Translations under genes and position numbers: made by a program
Source of the DNA: Cryptomeria japonica
Taxonomy: Eukaryota > Streptophyta > Pinopsida > Cupressales > Cupressaceae
Reading direction: 5' to 3'
NCBI RefSeq assembly: GCF_030272615.1
Contig: NW_026729207.1
Location: forward strand, 80,803-144,802
DNA length: 64,000 nt
Notes under the pieces: model-generated
The model's database searches: none
Seen by the model: the letters and a program-made list of their open reading frames with translations, nothing else
Told to the model about the DNA's origin: nothing
In this document: positions 12,181 to 24,243 of the stretch, in pieces
How the letters are laid out: the number at the start of each line of letters is the position of its first letter
Position numbering within the stretch: the first letter of the stretch is position 1

Positions 12181-12875
12181 GAGCCTGTTGATTGGAATAA
12201 CTTATAACCAGTGATAAAATGATTAAGGAGGCAAATAATACTAATGTACAAGATTTATTGCACAGTCTAATAGCTCCTGATAAGAGCTTATTTCCATCAA
12301 TTTTAGATGCATATATAGCTAAGACTGCTTGAAATAATATAAAAGAGATATCTAAGAATGATTGAAAGAATATAAAAGAATCTTATGAAGGCAGTGACCA
12401 GATCAAGGTTGTCAAGCTACAAACCTTGAAAATGGAATTTCACAAATTTAAAAATGTAGGAAGCTGAAATGTGAGTGATTAATATGTAAGGTTAAACGAT
12501 TTTGTTAATAAAATGGCTACTCTCAAAAAAATTATCAACAAATAAGTTATCATAAAAAATGTGTTGATGTCTCTAACAACAAGGTGGAACAATTGTATCA
12601 TCATCATTGAAGAGAGGAAAGATTTGTTTATCATTTAGTATGATAACCTTGTGAGATATCTTATTTCACATTATGAACGATTGAGAGATTCATCTTTAGA
12701 AGTTAATGATAAATATTTTTCCTCTAAGTTACATATTTCAAAGAAGGAAGATGTCAATACTAGCTCCAAAATAATCAATATCAAGGGAAAGGAAAAATTA
12801 GAATTCTTCAACAGGAAACACAAGACGAAGTGGTCCAAGAGGAAGAGTTATAGACAAATTTGACAAGAAAATATC
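12180..12875 (+). pseudogene. Copia-type gag remnant in E1
   Basis: With stops and frameshifts ignored, the plus strand gives a gag of the UBN2/Ty1-copia type: ESYEGSDQIKVVKLQTLKME, then IEERKDLF, then VRYLISHYERLRDSSLEVND, then an Arg/Ser/Gly-rich stretch before the zinc knuckle. It breaks off at about 12875, just where CYHC should follow. A matching zinc knuckle fragment appears 3 kb downstream at 15948. The E2 copy (31410-32085) breaks at the same place. Confidence 0.75.
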
Positions 12876-14599
12876 CAATATTTTTAATTAAAGTAATTGG
12901 GGAAGGGCCCCAACTTGTTATACATTAGATGACATTCATCAAACGTAAAGAGAAAATAGCAGGTTTATACATAGGTAAAACTTTCAACAAGGCCACACTG
13001 TTGCAATGCAAATACATATAGAGATCTAAAATGGGGCCGAGAAGCAAGATTAGAGGAACAATGTGAGATCTATGAGAAGGTATAGAATGAACCTTTTTTA
13101 TTTTTGCGAACAACTCTTCATAAAGAATCCATAACAAGAGAAGAAAAAGGAATAGTATTTTCTAAACCAAGTGGTGCCTCAACAGAGTCTGAGAGAGGAG
13201 CCACTAAACCTAGGAGAGGGATATGGTAGTCTAGGGAAAGAGAATTTAGGAGCAGTGAATGAATAAGTCAATTACTTGAGAGAGCCCCTGATTGATCCAA
13301 CAAGGAATCAGTAGTGTTGGTGTTTCCAACTGATTATCTAGAATTTCCTATAAGATAACCAATCTTAATCCATAAATTTTAGACAAGTGACGAGCAAATT
13401 GGATTTAACCAAAAGGTAGAAATGATCTATACTTTAGGATCTACAAGACATATGGGGGTGACCCTTTACAATATTTAATGGATTTGTAATAAAGTGGACT
13501 AATATTGCTAAAATGCAGATTGCTCTCAATGAGTATCAACTAGATTATCCTAAATTTAATGCTGAATTGGCAAGATCCATGGTTATTTATCACTATTGGG
13601 TAAAATTGAGAGAAAGATCTAACCTACACCTACTCCTACAAATAGAAAAGAAAAGAGATCAATAATATTTTAGATGGTGCCTAAAATTCACTTAAATTCT
13701 CAAAGATCAATGTCTAATCCAAGTGAGAGAGTCATAATTGTGAGAACATTGAATATCTTCATGAACCTTTAACTACTTAGCTACCTAGACCTCACACATT
13801 AATGATTGACACCAAATAAAGTCAAGAAATCACTCTAAATTTTTCTTAATGATTGCTATTACACCTCTCAATTCACTGAAATAAATCCACAACATTTAAT
13901 TCCTTCCTTAGAGAGAACATATAAACAAGATTCCGACCAATTGTACAAGTGTCAAAATTAAATTGTCCTATACAAGGGTATCCTATAGTACGTATACATT
14001 TTCATATAGGACAAAACTGATTTGTGCTCTTAAAAAGAGAATTTATGAATATAACAATTTCTTTCAAATTCAGCACTTCCTTTGGCTTATTTTCCTCATG
14101 TGATGCTTAATGGATTATTTGATAGGACAAAATTTTTTATTGTTGTTTTGATGGTGAAGAGGAGTCTGAGTCTAAGAGAACAAGAAAATTATAAATATGA
14201 CACAAATCAACATCTTTCCACTAAGTAGGAGATATAAAAAATGTGATGATATTTGAATGAAATCGTTTAATACACCAAGTAGCGTTTCCATTGGAGATCA
14301 TCAACTTTATGAAAAATTTCAATAGAAAGGGGTTTGGAGAGGTCTACATCCAACAAGGTCCTTGTGAAGGAGGTATGGGAGAAGTGTTGGAGACATATGT
14401 GATGATTGATTTTATAGATATGTAATAAGATGTATGAGGTCCTCTCTAAGTCTTGAATCAGATCACAATCACCATAATTATATTTGGTGGCCACCTTGAT
14501 AGGAGTTATGCTTGTCCCTTGTTTAGGTTGACCTAGTTGATGTTTGCAGAGATGAAGATGGTATATATAGAAGGTCAAATTAGTGTGCTGGTGTTTCTT

Positions 14600-15940
14600 T
14601 GATGGTAGTTATGTGGGGAAGATGATATATAAATTATTTCCTATTATTATCATTATAGAAGTTTGTGACATGCAAAGATAGTGAATGTGGAAGTGATTGT
14701 TGATAGAGTTTGTTTCTTGTAACAAAGATTCAAGGATAACTTCATAATTGGGCAATGACTTCGTTTAACTCACTCAAATTTTTAGGGTGTTCATGTATAT
14801 TTCCATTGAGTAGTGAGCTTTATCCTAGAATTTATTTGTATCTTACCTTGGATAAAGCCTACAAGTCCTTTCTATCTTGCCCTTAGATAGTAGACCTTAG
14901 GTTGCAAGACTTCTAGGCGGTAGTGTGCTTCCATGGTAGTGTTTAAAATAAATTGTAATGATATCATATATATTGCGAGTTAATTGTCACCATGGTTTTT
15001 CCTTGTTTAGGGGTTTCCACATAAATCTAGTGTTCCCCTATGCATTGTGTTTTATGGTTTCATGTTGCATTACTACTTATTATGTTTTTGAAGATTAATG
15101 GATTAAACTTAAAATGTTTTTAGGTCCAGACCAATTCACCCCGCTTGTCTCTAAATCCTGAAGTGTGTTCAATAGGAAGAGACTAGTATTAGGGTCAACT
15201 TTGATAAATCTACCCAATTTTTTGCCTCTATATTCATGGGTGGCAGTGCACCAAAAGTGCAATGAGAGGTGAGAGAGATGAACCTAAGTGAGAGAAACCT
15301 CAATAGGATCAATTAGGGGAATTAAATGATGGGGTCCAAGGTTAGAGAGATAAAGAATGAGAATCCTATTTGTAGAGGCCAATAGAAGGGACAACATCCC
15401 TATCATTAGTATTATCAAATTAAATAACAAAGAACCAACAAGCATGAGAATAAATATCCATCTTACCTATCACCACAAGGTTTGAATATACAAATATCTA
15501 GGGGTGGAATAATATGGGAGACAACGACAATTGATTGAATCTTCTGATTAGAACATTTTTTTTTGTAATAATAAATGCAGTCTAAAATCTTCTTGCCCAA
15601 AAATACCTCTAGAATAGAGGAGGAGCATCGGAGGCAATTTTCTAGAGGAACTAAAGGACTCGAGAGGTTTTTTGGAGTGGGTTTGTAAACATACTCTTGA
15701 GTGCGTAATTTACTAACATGCAATCTTTCACTGGATGGGTGTTTTGCTAAAAGGGTGAGTCAGAGTTGGAAATATCCACAGTGATAGTACAAATAGGGGA
15801 GCCTCTACCAAAAGGGATTTAAAGAGGAGAATTTTTAATGGCTGCAATGGGAAAGTGTATCAGGTTTGAAATTTGAGGACTAGAGGCCATTGGTGGTAAA
15901 AAAAAATTCAATAGATAAAATACTTATAGAGATAAAAAAA
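14600..15940. other. Intergenic sequence, nothing recognised
   Basis: Follows the part of E1 shared with E2. A minus-strand open frame at 15463-15723 has no recognisable motif and is probably chance. No repeats found inside the window. Confidence 0.4.
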
Positions 15941-15947
15941 TATTCAT

Positions 15948-15989
15948 TGTTACCATTGTGATAGGTATGACCATTTTGAAATGGATTGC
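15948..15989 (+). pseudogene. Copia gag zinc-knuckle fragment
   Basis: Plus strand reads CYHCDRYDHFEMDC, a CCHC zinc knuckle very close to CYHCNKYGHFEREC of Copia-3 (20561-20602), with the usual glycine changed to D. It fits as the continuation of the gag remnant that stops at 12875, which makes 12880-15940 a probable insertion in that gag. The joining is inference. Confidence 0.65.
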
Positions 15990-16299
15990 AGATTGGAATC
16001 TTGTGAATTTTTAATCATTTTATGTAATCATTACACGTTCACATCAAATCATATCAAACATAAAAAATGGAACTAATCAAAAAAAGTATCTAACTCTCCT
16101 TTAAGACTAAAGTTGGATCTTATTTTGATTATTTTAACTAATGAAATTATATTTATCTTACTGGCGAACATATATTACCATTATTGTGGCCACTTAGTCA
16201 GCCATCAATTAATTAATTACAACATATCCAGTTATCAATTAGGTACAACTACATTTTTGCTACAACTTATATTATTCGATCTCCTACAAAGAGGAACTA

Positions 16300-16430
16300 A
16301 TTGTGAAGCAGATTAAATTATGCGTCAACAAAACAAGTACTCAATATCCCCTTCGTTGCAAGTCACAACTTAGTATTAATCAAACTAATTTCTAATATAG
16401 TATAAACTGGCTATAATTCTAATGAGATGT
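16300..16430 (+). promoter_or_regulatory. PG-B promoter remnant
   Basis: Homologous to 52468-52650 upstream of PG-D (shared GATTAAAT, TTGCAAGT.GCAACTTAGTA and CTAATATAGTATAAAC). The TATAAA at 16401-16406 lies only 25 bp before the ATG at 16431. In PG-D the corresponding TATAAA (52545-52550) is about 100 bp before its ATG, so PG-B has lost roughly 75 bp of leader. Confidence 0.6.
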
Positions 16431-16923
16431 ATGGTTCAACTAGGTCAAAATATTTATGTAAAGAATTTGGTATTATTGGCCTTACATTTGATCATCATGG
16501 CTATTGAAGCCAAGTCAATCATTAAAAGTAACAGATAGCTTAGGGCTTCTACAATATCTCTGGATGCTACTCAGTCTAGTAATCGAAGAATCTTTAACTT
16601 ACAAAATTATGGTGTAGTGGGTAATGGAGTGCATGACAATACTGAGGTCCCCTTATCATTTATTCTTTTGTTACTAATATTAGATATTATTTATTGCCAC
16701 TTTTACCATTTCTATCTTGAGTAACAAAAAGTTTACATCTTATTAACAAGGACTCCAAAATATTGTATCTTATTAATATTCTAATGCTTTTCAGGCATTT
16801 ACTAATGCATGGAATGATGCCTGTAAAGTGTCGTTAAGAAATTTGTATGTGTCAAGTGAGAAGACTTTTCTGGTTAACAATCTAAATTTCCACGGACCGT
16901 GTCAGCCTAGCTTCACATTTTAG
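16431..16923 (+). pseudogene. Polygalacturonase pseudogene PG-B, exons 1-2 only
   Basis: Exon 1 starts at 16431 and codes a signal-peptide-like hydrophobic run (LVLLALHLIIMAIEA), then hits a stop after about 37 residues. Downstream in another frame the conserved N-terminal PG motif FNLQNYGVVGNGVHDNTE is still readable, so the exon is frameshifted. Exon 2 is 16795-16923 (129 nt, same size and phase as in PG-D) and reads AFTNAWNDACK...KTFLVNNLNFHGPCQPSFTF; its last codon is TAG where PG-D has CAG. Homology to PG-D continues into intron 2 and stops near 17013, where R3a begins. Exons 3-8 are absent. Dead 5' half-gene. Confidence 0.85.
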
Positions 16924-18414
16924 GTGTAAAATTTGAACATAACCCTAAAGGATTCAAAAACAATGGATTTAATACATGAAGTCCATTTTATCGAAATGTT
17001 GTATACATGTATGCTAAATTACTTACTATTCATTTAAGTTAATAACTATTCATTCATAGGTATACTTGGGTACTGCTATCCATACAAGATAGTTATTAGC
17101 CCCAATTCAAGACAACATCTAAGCATACAGGTTAGGTATTTGTTCATTTGTGATAGAGTCCACACAATTGATATATGACACCTATCTTACTTAAGCATGG
17201 GATAAGTATGTGCTCTTTCTAGATTATTATAAATCATTGGAACCATTTGAGTCCTAAGTTGCATCCTTAAAGACTATACTTCCCATCGGAAGTGGAACAA
17301 GGTCATCATCCTTAGATTAATTAATCATATATACAAGCTTGAAACCCACCTCAAAATTCATCCTATGGCCTTGGGGATTCAAGTGATCCTTCATAATCCT
17401 CCTTATTATGAATATCTTTTATTCTATTATTATGTTAATAATTGAACCCCCTCACTCAATCATTATCTTGAGTAATTATTTACTATAATGCTTACCCCTC
17501 TAAAATCACATCTTTGATTGCCTGCATACTAGGGACATAGTTCATCCCTAAATTTCCTATATAGATTGCTTCTAAATGGGATCAAGAACTATTTAGTTCT
17601 ACCTTCTAACTAAATTTCATGTAAACTATATAGTGGGTATTCAACCCTTTCTAAAGTCTTTATCCCAGACAATTCCTTTATGGTCACTACAAACAATGGG
17701 AATCTCATAAAGTAAAAAGGTTACATATTGGCCCCTTTCTTGTTTACCTAATTCCACTAGGTCATAATCCTATGATCACGTCAGCCTTATCCTATGTGTC
17801 AAAATAAAAAAATATTGAAATCCAACTAAAATCATTCATTCGAATAATTGCATTAGGTTTATTAAAATTTATCAAATTCGGTTTTCAATCTATTTTTAGA
17901 ATTTCCCATCCCTTGGATCTTAACTTCACAATGTCCCTTATTACTCCCTAGTGATATATAGGGATGATTTCATAGATGTCATTATTCCAATTTTATTAGG
18001 TGATCAATTTAGTAGCTTAATCACGATGACATTACTCATAAGCACTAGCCAAAAACATTGTTTATATTGAAAGTTGCTAGTTTTCTAAGTTTCCTACTCT
18101 TGAATTATCTTAACTAACCAATATAAAAGAAAGTGCTAATTATTAATTCATCATTAAAATCAGTGATTCATTGAAGGAAAATAAATCTGATACATAACCT
18201 TTTAATGAGATATTTACATCAAAAAGATTCAATTATTCTATGCATAACTTACCATCCTAATTAGTACATCTTTCATTGGAATGTGAAACTGAAGAAGTGA
18301 CAAGTGCTTAACATATATACTTGAATGGATCATTTGTCAACAACACAACATTCAAGGTTCGCAATGAGTGGGAAGGAATGAGGTAGTGTTTCTTCTATTA
18401 TTAGTGAGGATGGA

Positions 18415-18945
18415 TAGGCAGATGCAGAAGAATTAGAAGATGAAGATGAGAAAGGTTGAATGACAATAGTTGTGGTCTAGTTCTTGGTCCTGTTTTTTGG
18501 TTACTGGCTATATTTTTTCCCTTGGCCATCAATCCTCTATTTGTGTTTGGGATCTAGATTTTGTGCAACTTTGGTTCCTCTTCATTGGTGAGGAATTTTT
18601 GGTCATTTTTATGGTGCACCCAAGGGAGGGGGGGGCTTTTATTTTAGATGGAGGATCACAAGCAAGGAAGGAGTGGTCTATGATGTTGGTGGCCCTCTAT
18701 GATCTTAGTTCTTTTCTTGTTGTTTTCTTCTTGGTCTTCCCCATGCTTCTTGGGTTGGAGTTTCCCTTAGTGATTGTTGTTGATGAAGGGGGTCCTTTCA
18801 CTAGGTTTTTTGTGGTGTGGCTTGGGGCCATTGCTCTGGAAGTGGGGGTTTCCCACCTCCTTGACTAGGGTGACTTGTTTTCATGCAGGCTATGTTATTT
18901 TGTCTCCTGCCTATAACCAATTTAAAAAGAAAAAAAATAATTATA
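18415..18945 (+). other. Possible retro-inserted segment within R3a
   Basis: GC-richer, T/G-rich stretch absent from R3b, ending in an A-rich run (AAAAAGAAAAAAAATAA at about 18925-18942). It has a 132-residue hydrophobic open frame (18470-18868) that matches no family I know. The base composition and A-rich end resemble the non-LTR insert at 44080-45768 seen on its coding strand. No target duplication was fixed. Confidence 0.3.
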
Positions 18946-19379
18946 GTTAATTTATTAGAGCAATACAACATCTAAAGATCTGATCTAAATAATGCAAGAA
19001 CATACCCTAACTAACTATATTATGCATCATTTAAGATATGATAAATCTTAAGGTTAGGATTTGCATTGTGATTCAATTAATGTTAAGGATGTTTGTAATC
19101 TATTAATTATATTTTTAAATTACGTGTTTTATTAAAATTTTAGATCTAATTAATTTTAAGAAATATTTTTGTATTTTTATTTAGTTATTTTTCAATTTAA
19201 AATATTTTTTATAATACAAAATTACATATAATAATCAAAATTTATTAAAGTTAACTTAATTTAGAATTATTTATCTTATTAAAATTCTAATTTATTTTAG
19301 AATAGTTATATTTGAATTTTTCTTTTAATTTATATAAATCAATTAATTTATCTCTCCATCTCTCTCTATCTCTCTATTT

Positions 19380-19383
<4 letters not shown>

Positions 19384-19448
<65 letters not shown>

Positions 19449-19450
19449 CT
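19384..19450. repeat. (CT)n microsatellite
   Basis: Nearly pure CT dinucleotide run with one CG interruption, embedded in a CT-rich tract (19350-19850). The R3b copy at 42292-42345 is in the same context but shorter. Confidence 0.97.
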
Positions 19451-19651
19451 CTCTCTCTCCCTCCTTCCTATCCTTATCTCTCCATATCTATACCTCTCCC
19501 TCTCTCTTCTCTCAAACTTTCACACACACTCTTTGTTTCTTCCTCTCTATATCTCTAAATATTGTTTGCACACTCCTTGTTACTCCTCCCCATCTATATC
19601 TCAATTTATCTCTCAAACTTTCACACACACTCCTCGTTTCTCCCTCTCTAT

Positions 19652-19706
19652 CTCTATCTTTATCTCTATCTCTATCTCTATCTCTATCTCTATCTCTATC
19701 TCTCTT
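19652..19706. repeat. (TATCTC)n hexanucleotide microsatellite
   Basis: Run of TATCTC/TCTCTA units with one TTT variant near the start. R3b has only a short, broken version at about 42550-42580, so it expanded in R3a or contracted in R3b. Confidence 0.9.
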
Positions 19707-20431
19707 CTCTCTATTGCCTCCTTCATCTCTCTCTTGATCCCTTTTTCTCTATCTTCCCATCTCTTCCTCTCCCTCTCTATCTATATCTTATTATCTTTAT
19801 CTTTCTTTTTCAACTCATGTTTGGATCCCTATAACTAGATATGTTACGTTTATTTTTTAAAGAATGCATATTATAATTAGGTTTATTTTTTAATAGAAAT
19901 ATTTGTATTTAATTTTTAATATAATTTCATTTAAACTAAATGAAATCCTTATAATTCATTTTATTATCTATATTTTGAGATAAAAAATAATTATTAAAAT
20001 TTATATGTTTATTTAAAAAAATATTTTATTTACAATATTATAAATGATAAAAAATAAAAAAACTATTTAAAATAGACATTTTAGTTTTTAAAGTACAAAT
20101 AAACCCAAAAAAACCTAAAAAATCTATCATTCCTAAAAATTTGCTCATATAACACCAATTTTTAAAAATAAATCATAATAATCACTTTTGGTTGGTGCAA
20201 ACTAATTGAATAAAGCAGCTTCAGTGAATGAAATAGTATTCCCTACAACAAGTACTAATAATATGTAATCTAAAATTAATAGTTGACAATTAAGTTTAAG
20301 ATTAATTTTATTATTAAAATTATAATTATATATATTTTCTAATTAAATTAAGAATATGTTCTTAAGAAAAATGTATGTTTTCACTATAATTTTTTATATT
20401 ATATTATAATTTTTAATATTATTTTATTGAA

Positions 20432-23400
20432 GTGAGAGTTAGAGGTAGAGGTGGCTCAAGAGGAAGAGGTAGAGGTAGAGGTAGAGGTAGAGGTGGCTCA
20501 AGAGGAAGAGGTAGTTCCAGAGGAAGAGGTAGAGGCAGATTTGATAGGAGAAATATTCAATGTTACCATTGTAACAAGTATGGCCACTTTGAAAGAGAAT
20601 GCAAATTGAAAGAAGGTAAAAGTGCTAACTATGCTCAAGAAAGTAGTGAGAATCCTCCTGATCACTTATTTTTATCTTATGCCAAGGGTGAAAATACTAG
20701 TAAAGATGTTTGGTACCTAGATTCCGGATGCTCTAACCATAAGATAGGGAATGAGAAGTTGTTCTCAACGAAGGATGGAAGTTTCAAATCCAAGATCCAA
20801 CTTGGTGATGATAAATCATTGGAGGTTGTTTCCGAAGGAGCTATGGAGGTGCAAACAAAAGAAGGTATAAAGAGTATTCATGATATTTATTATACTCCAT
20901 AATTGAAGCACAATTTGTTAAGTGTTGGGCAGCTATGTGAGAAAAAATATAAAGTAGTCTTTGAGAATAAGACATGTTTTATCTATGATAAGAATAAGGG
21001 AAATAGGGTGATCATCGTTGTTCCTATGACAAGAAATAGGATGTTCCCCTTGAGTACTGAACATAACAACAGTTTGGCAAATATGGCTTATGAGGATTCA
21101 AGTTGGTTATGGCATCTCAGCTATGGGAATTCAAATTTTCATAGTTTAAAGTTTCTAACCTCGCATGCATTAGTTTCTAGTTTGCCCAAGGCTGAGGAAC
21201 ACAATGAGCTTTGTGAAGGTTGTGCTAAAGGAAATCATGCAAGGGAAACGTTTCCAAAGGGAAATGAATGGAGGGCCCATGACCCACTTCAACTTGTTCA
21301 TTCAGATATATGTGGTCCCATGCAGACTAAGAGTTTGGGTAAGTCATCATATTTCATCACTTTTATCAATGATTACTCATGAAATTGTTGGGTATATTTT
21401 TTGAAGGCCAAAGATGAAACCTTAGATATATTCAATAAGTTCAAAGCCCTCATAGAAAATGAGAAAGGGTGCAAGATCAAATTTTTAAGGACTGATCGTG
21501 GAGGATAATTTTTATCAAAGCCTTTCCAAAGTTATTGTGATCTTAATGGCATCAAGAGACAACTCACAACTGCATACACACCTCAATAGAATGGAGTAGT
21601 TGAGAGGAATAATCATACTGTGGTTGAAATGGCAAGGTGCATGTTATAAACCAAGGGACTGAGAAATTCTTATTGGGGAGATGCAGTTCCTACAACAGTG
21701 TACATACTCAACCATAGCCCCACTAGTGCACTAGAAAAGATGACTCCTTATGAAGCTTGGTATGGAAAATGGGCTAATGTTAATCATTTCAATTTTTTGG
21801 TCATTTGGCTTATGTGCATGTACCTAATCAGAATAGACAGAATTTAGATGCAAAAGAGTGAGCCATGCATTTTTATTGGGTAGAGTGAGGAAAGCAAGCC
21901 TTATAGGCTGTATAATCCCCTCACTAACAAGCTTATTGTCTCAAGAGATGTGATTTTTGATGAAGGGGGAGTTTATGGTTATAAAAAAGGCAATGTTGAG
22001 AAGCCAAAATATGTTTTAAATGATGATATAATTGCTGATATTGATCATGAGCAGCCAACTAATGTTTCTTTATCCAGTGGTTTAACTCCACCAAGCAGTC
22101 CTTCATCAAGTTCTTAGTACCAAGTTCAAGTCCAGCTTCTTCTCCAAGTTATACAAGGAATGTAAGGAGATTGAGTGATATCTACCAGAGGAGTGGAAAT
22201 CAAGTGAAGAAAACGCAATAGGTGAGATAGTGAATTTTTCTTTATTAGCCAAGGCTGATTTTGAACCATCATGTTTTGAAGATGTATGTACTAATGAGGT
22301 TTGGGTGCAAGCCATGGAAGAAGAGATGGATTCCATTCATAGTAATGACACTTCGGAGTTAACATAACTTCCACATGACAAGAAAAAGATTGGCACCAAA
22401 TGGGTCTACATGACCAAGTTTAATAGTGATGGGAGTGTTGAAAGACACAAGGCAAGATTAGTTGCTAAAGGCTTCACACAAAAGTATGGAATTGATTATG
22501 AAGAGACATTTGCACCAGTATCAAGACAAGAGACCATAAGAATGTTGATTTCATTAGCAACTCAAAAGAAGTGGAGCATACATCATATGGACGTGAAAAG
22601 TTCCTTCTTGAATGGGTACTTAGAAGAGGAAGTATATGTGGAGAAACCACAAGGTTTTGAAGTGGAAGGAAAAGAGAATTATGTCTATAGGTTGAAGAAG
22701 GTTTTGTATGGCCTCAAGCAAGCACCAAGAGCATGGTATGCTAGGATTGATGGATACTTTCAAGAGAATGGCTTCCAGAGAAGTAAGAGTGATCCTACCC
22801 TTTACTACAAACAAGAAGGTATTGATATCCTCATCATAAGTTTGTACGTTGATGGTCTTTTGTATATGGGTAGTAGTTCTAAGATGAAAGATGAATTCAA
22901 AGCTGCTATGATGAAAGAATTTAAGATGAAAGATCTTGGTTTGATGAAATATTTTCTGGGAATGGAGGTTTATCAAAGTAAGGATGAGATTTTTATTTGT
23001 CAAACAAAGTATGCATAGGATATGCTGAAGAAATTTGATATGACTGATTGTAACCCTGTCTCCACTCCAAGTGCTCATGGAGTTTTTTTGTGTAGAGATG
23101 ATGGTGTTGATTTAGTTTATGAGACAGCTTACAAAAGTATTGTGGGGAGCTTGATGTTTCTAACCCACAGAAGGCCTGATATTGCCTATTTAGTTTCACT
23201 TGTTTCAAGGTATATGACAAATACATATGAAGGGAGCTAGGAGGATTTTGAGGTATGTGAAAGGGAATTTAAATTTTGATAGTCATTACTACTCTTTTAA
23301 AAAGTTCAATCTTGTAGGCTTTAGTGATTTAGATTGAGCAGGTAGTATGGATGACCACAAATCTACATCTGGAAATTGTTTTTCTTTTTGTCTTGGTTTG

Positions 23401-23740
23401 ATTACCTGGAGCTCGAAAAAGTGAAGTATTGTTTCCCTCTCATCTATAGAAGTGGAGTATGTTGCAATTACCTCAGCAGGTATACAAGCTCTTTGGCTCA
23501 GAAAAGTTTTAGAAGAAATTGGAGAAAAACAAAATCAGCCTATAGTAATTTTATTGTGACAATGTGAGTGCCATCAAGTTAGCTAAGAATCTGGTTCATC
23601 ATAGCAGAACAAAAAATTTTGATATGAAATATCACTTCATACGAGATTTAGTGCAGAAGAAGGATGTTGAATTGAAGCACATCAACACCCAGGATCAGCT
23701 AGCGGATATATTCACCAAAATGGTTGCAAAATCTTAGTTT
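20432..23740 (+). pseudogene. Copia-3 gag(part)-pol, disrupted
   Basis: Domains in order: RGRG-rich gag end; zinc knuckle CYHCNKYGHFEREC (20561-20602); protease LDSGCSNH near 20720; pre-integrase WLWHLSYGN and CEGCAKG; integrase VHSDICGPMQT and TDRGG; RT (22410-23018) with KARLVAKGFTQ, FAPVSR, HHMDVKSSFLNG and [12 protein letters not shown]; RNase H end MKYHFIRDLVQKKD...LADIFTK. In-frame stops occur at about 20900, 21380, 21505, 21585, 21646 and 23018, with further frameshifts. The RT active site reads YVDG (22845-22856) in place of YVDD, losing the second catalytic aspartate. Confidence 0.9.
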
Positions 23741-23790
23741 TTAGCACTACGAGATAAGATTGTGAGCCCTCTCAGCATCAAGGGGGAGTA

Positions 23791-24243
23791 TGTTGATAAC
23801 TGATGCTGCTTGAGCATGTAGTTCCATGCAACTCATAACTATTTTTAGCCTCCACCACCATACACCAGCATGCAGCTAGATTAATTTAGTTAATAGTTTT
23901 TTATTTCTCATGCAAATAAAGCATTCTATGCATGCAATTAGACTATTCTTAGATTAGAGCTTTCTTTAGAACTGTTGGTTTCTTTTTTCACCAAATATTG
24001 CATGCCATGCATGTTCTATTTTTAGAGACTTTGAATTCTTTTGTTAGTGAAGCTGAAAAAGTCTATTTATAGGGAATCTTTGTATTCTTTTTATTAAGCA
24101 GTAATATAGAATGTGTGTGGTATTCTAATATGAGTTGTGTTTTATTTTATCTCTGTGCTTTTTATTTCTGTTAGTTGTTTTCTCTATTATTATATTTTCT
24201 TGATCAACTAGCTATAAGAACAGGGGCAATTTTAGATTCTACA
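23791..24243 (+). repeat. Copia-3 3' LTR
   Basis: 453 bp beginning TGTTGATAAC directly after the polypurine tract and ending TTCTACA, where Copia-1-like sequence starts. No second copy in the window for comparison, so the right end rests on the CA terminus and the abrupt switch. Confidence 0.75.

Larger units (their letters stand above)
10888..14600. repeat. Repeat block E, copy 1 (E1)
   Basis: Colinear, clearly diverged homology with 30060-39083. 10888-12880 pairs with 30140-32085, 12880-14130 with 32085-33430, 14135-14400 with 37460-37712, and 14410-14590 with 38895-39080. It begins inside a 20-bp tandem repeat and contains a copia-type gag remnant. No LTRs or terminal inverted repeats were identified, so its class is open; a non-autonomous or composite LTR element is the likeliest. 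Confidence 0.75.
17014..20431. repeat. Dispersed repeat R3, copy 1 (R3a)
   Basis: Colinear with 41097-44066: 17020-18000 pairs with 41103-42080, 19110-19850 with 42085-42730, and 19860-20430 with 43400-44066. It replaces the PG-B sequence after intron 2. No long coding frame apart from low-complexity translations. R3a has an extra stretch at 18010-19100 that R3b lacks. R3 ends at TTGAAGTGAGA, where Copia-3 sequence begins. Class unknown. Confidence 0.75.
20432..24243 (+). mobile_element. Copia-3: 5'-truncated Ty1/copia retrotransposon
   Basis: Starts abruptly within the Arg/Gly repeats of gag and runs through protease, integrase, RT, RNase H, polypurine tract (AAGGGGGAGTA, ends 23790) and a 3' LTR. 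No matching 5' LTR occurs in the window. The left boundary is the R3a end; the right boundary is the start of the second Copia-1 portion. Confidence 0.85.

Noticed and set aside
18470..18868. 132-residue open frame as a membrane protein gene
   Set aside because: No motif, no homologue in the window, and it sits in a probable retro-inserted segment; hydrophobicity follows from T-rich DNA.
19312..19838. Three overlapping Ser/Leu-rich open frames
   Set aside because: They are translations of the CT microsatellite and its flanks; no start context or domain.
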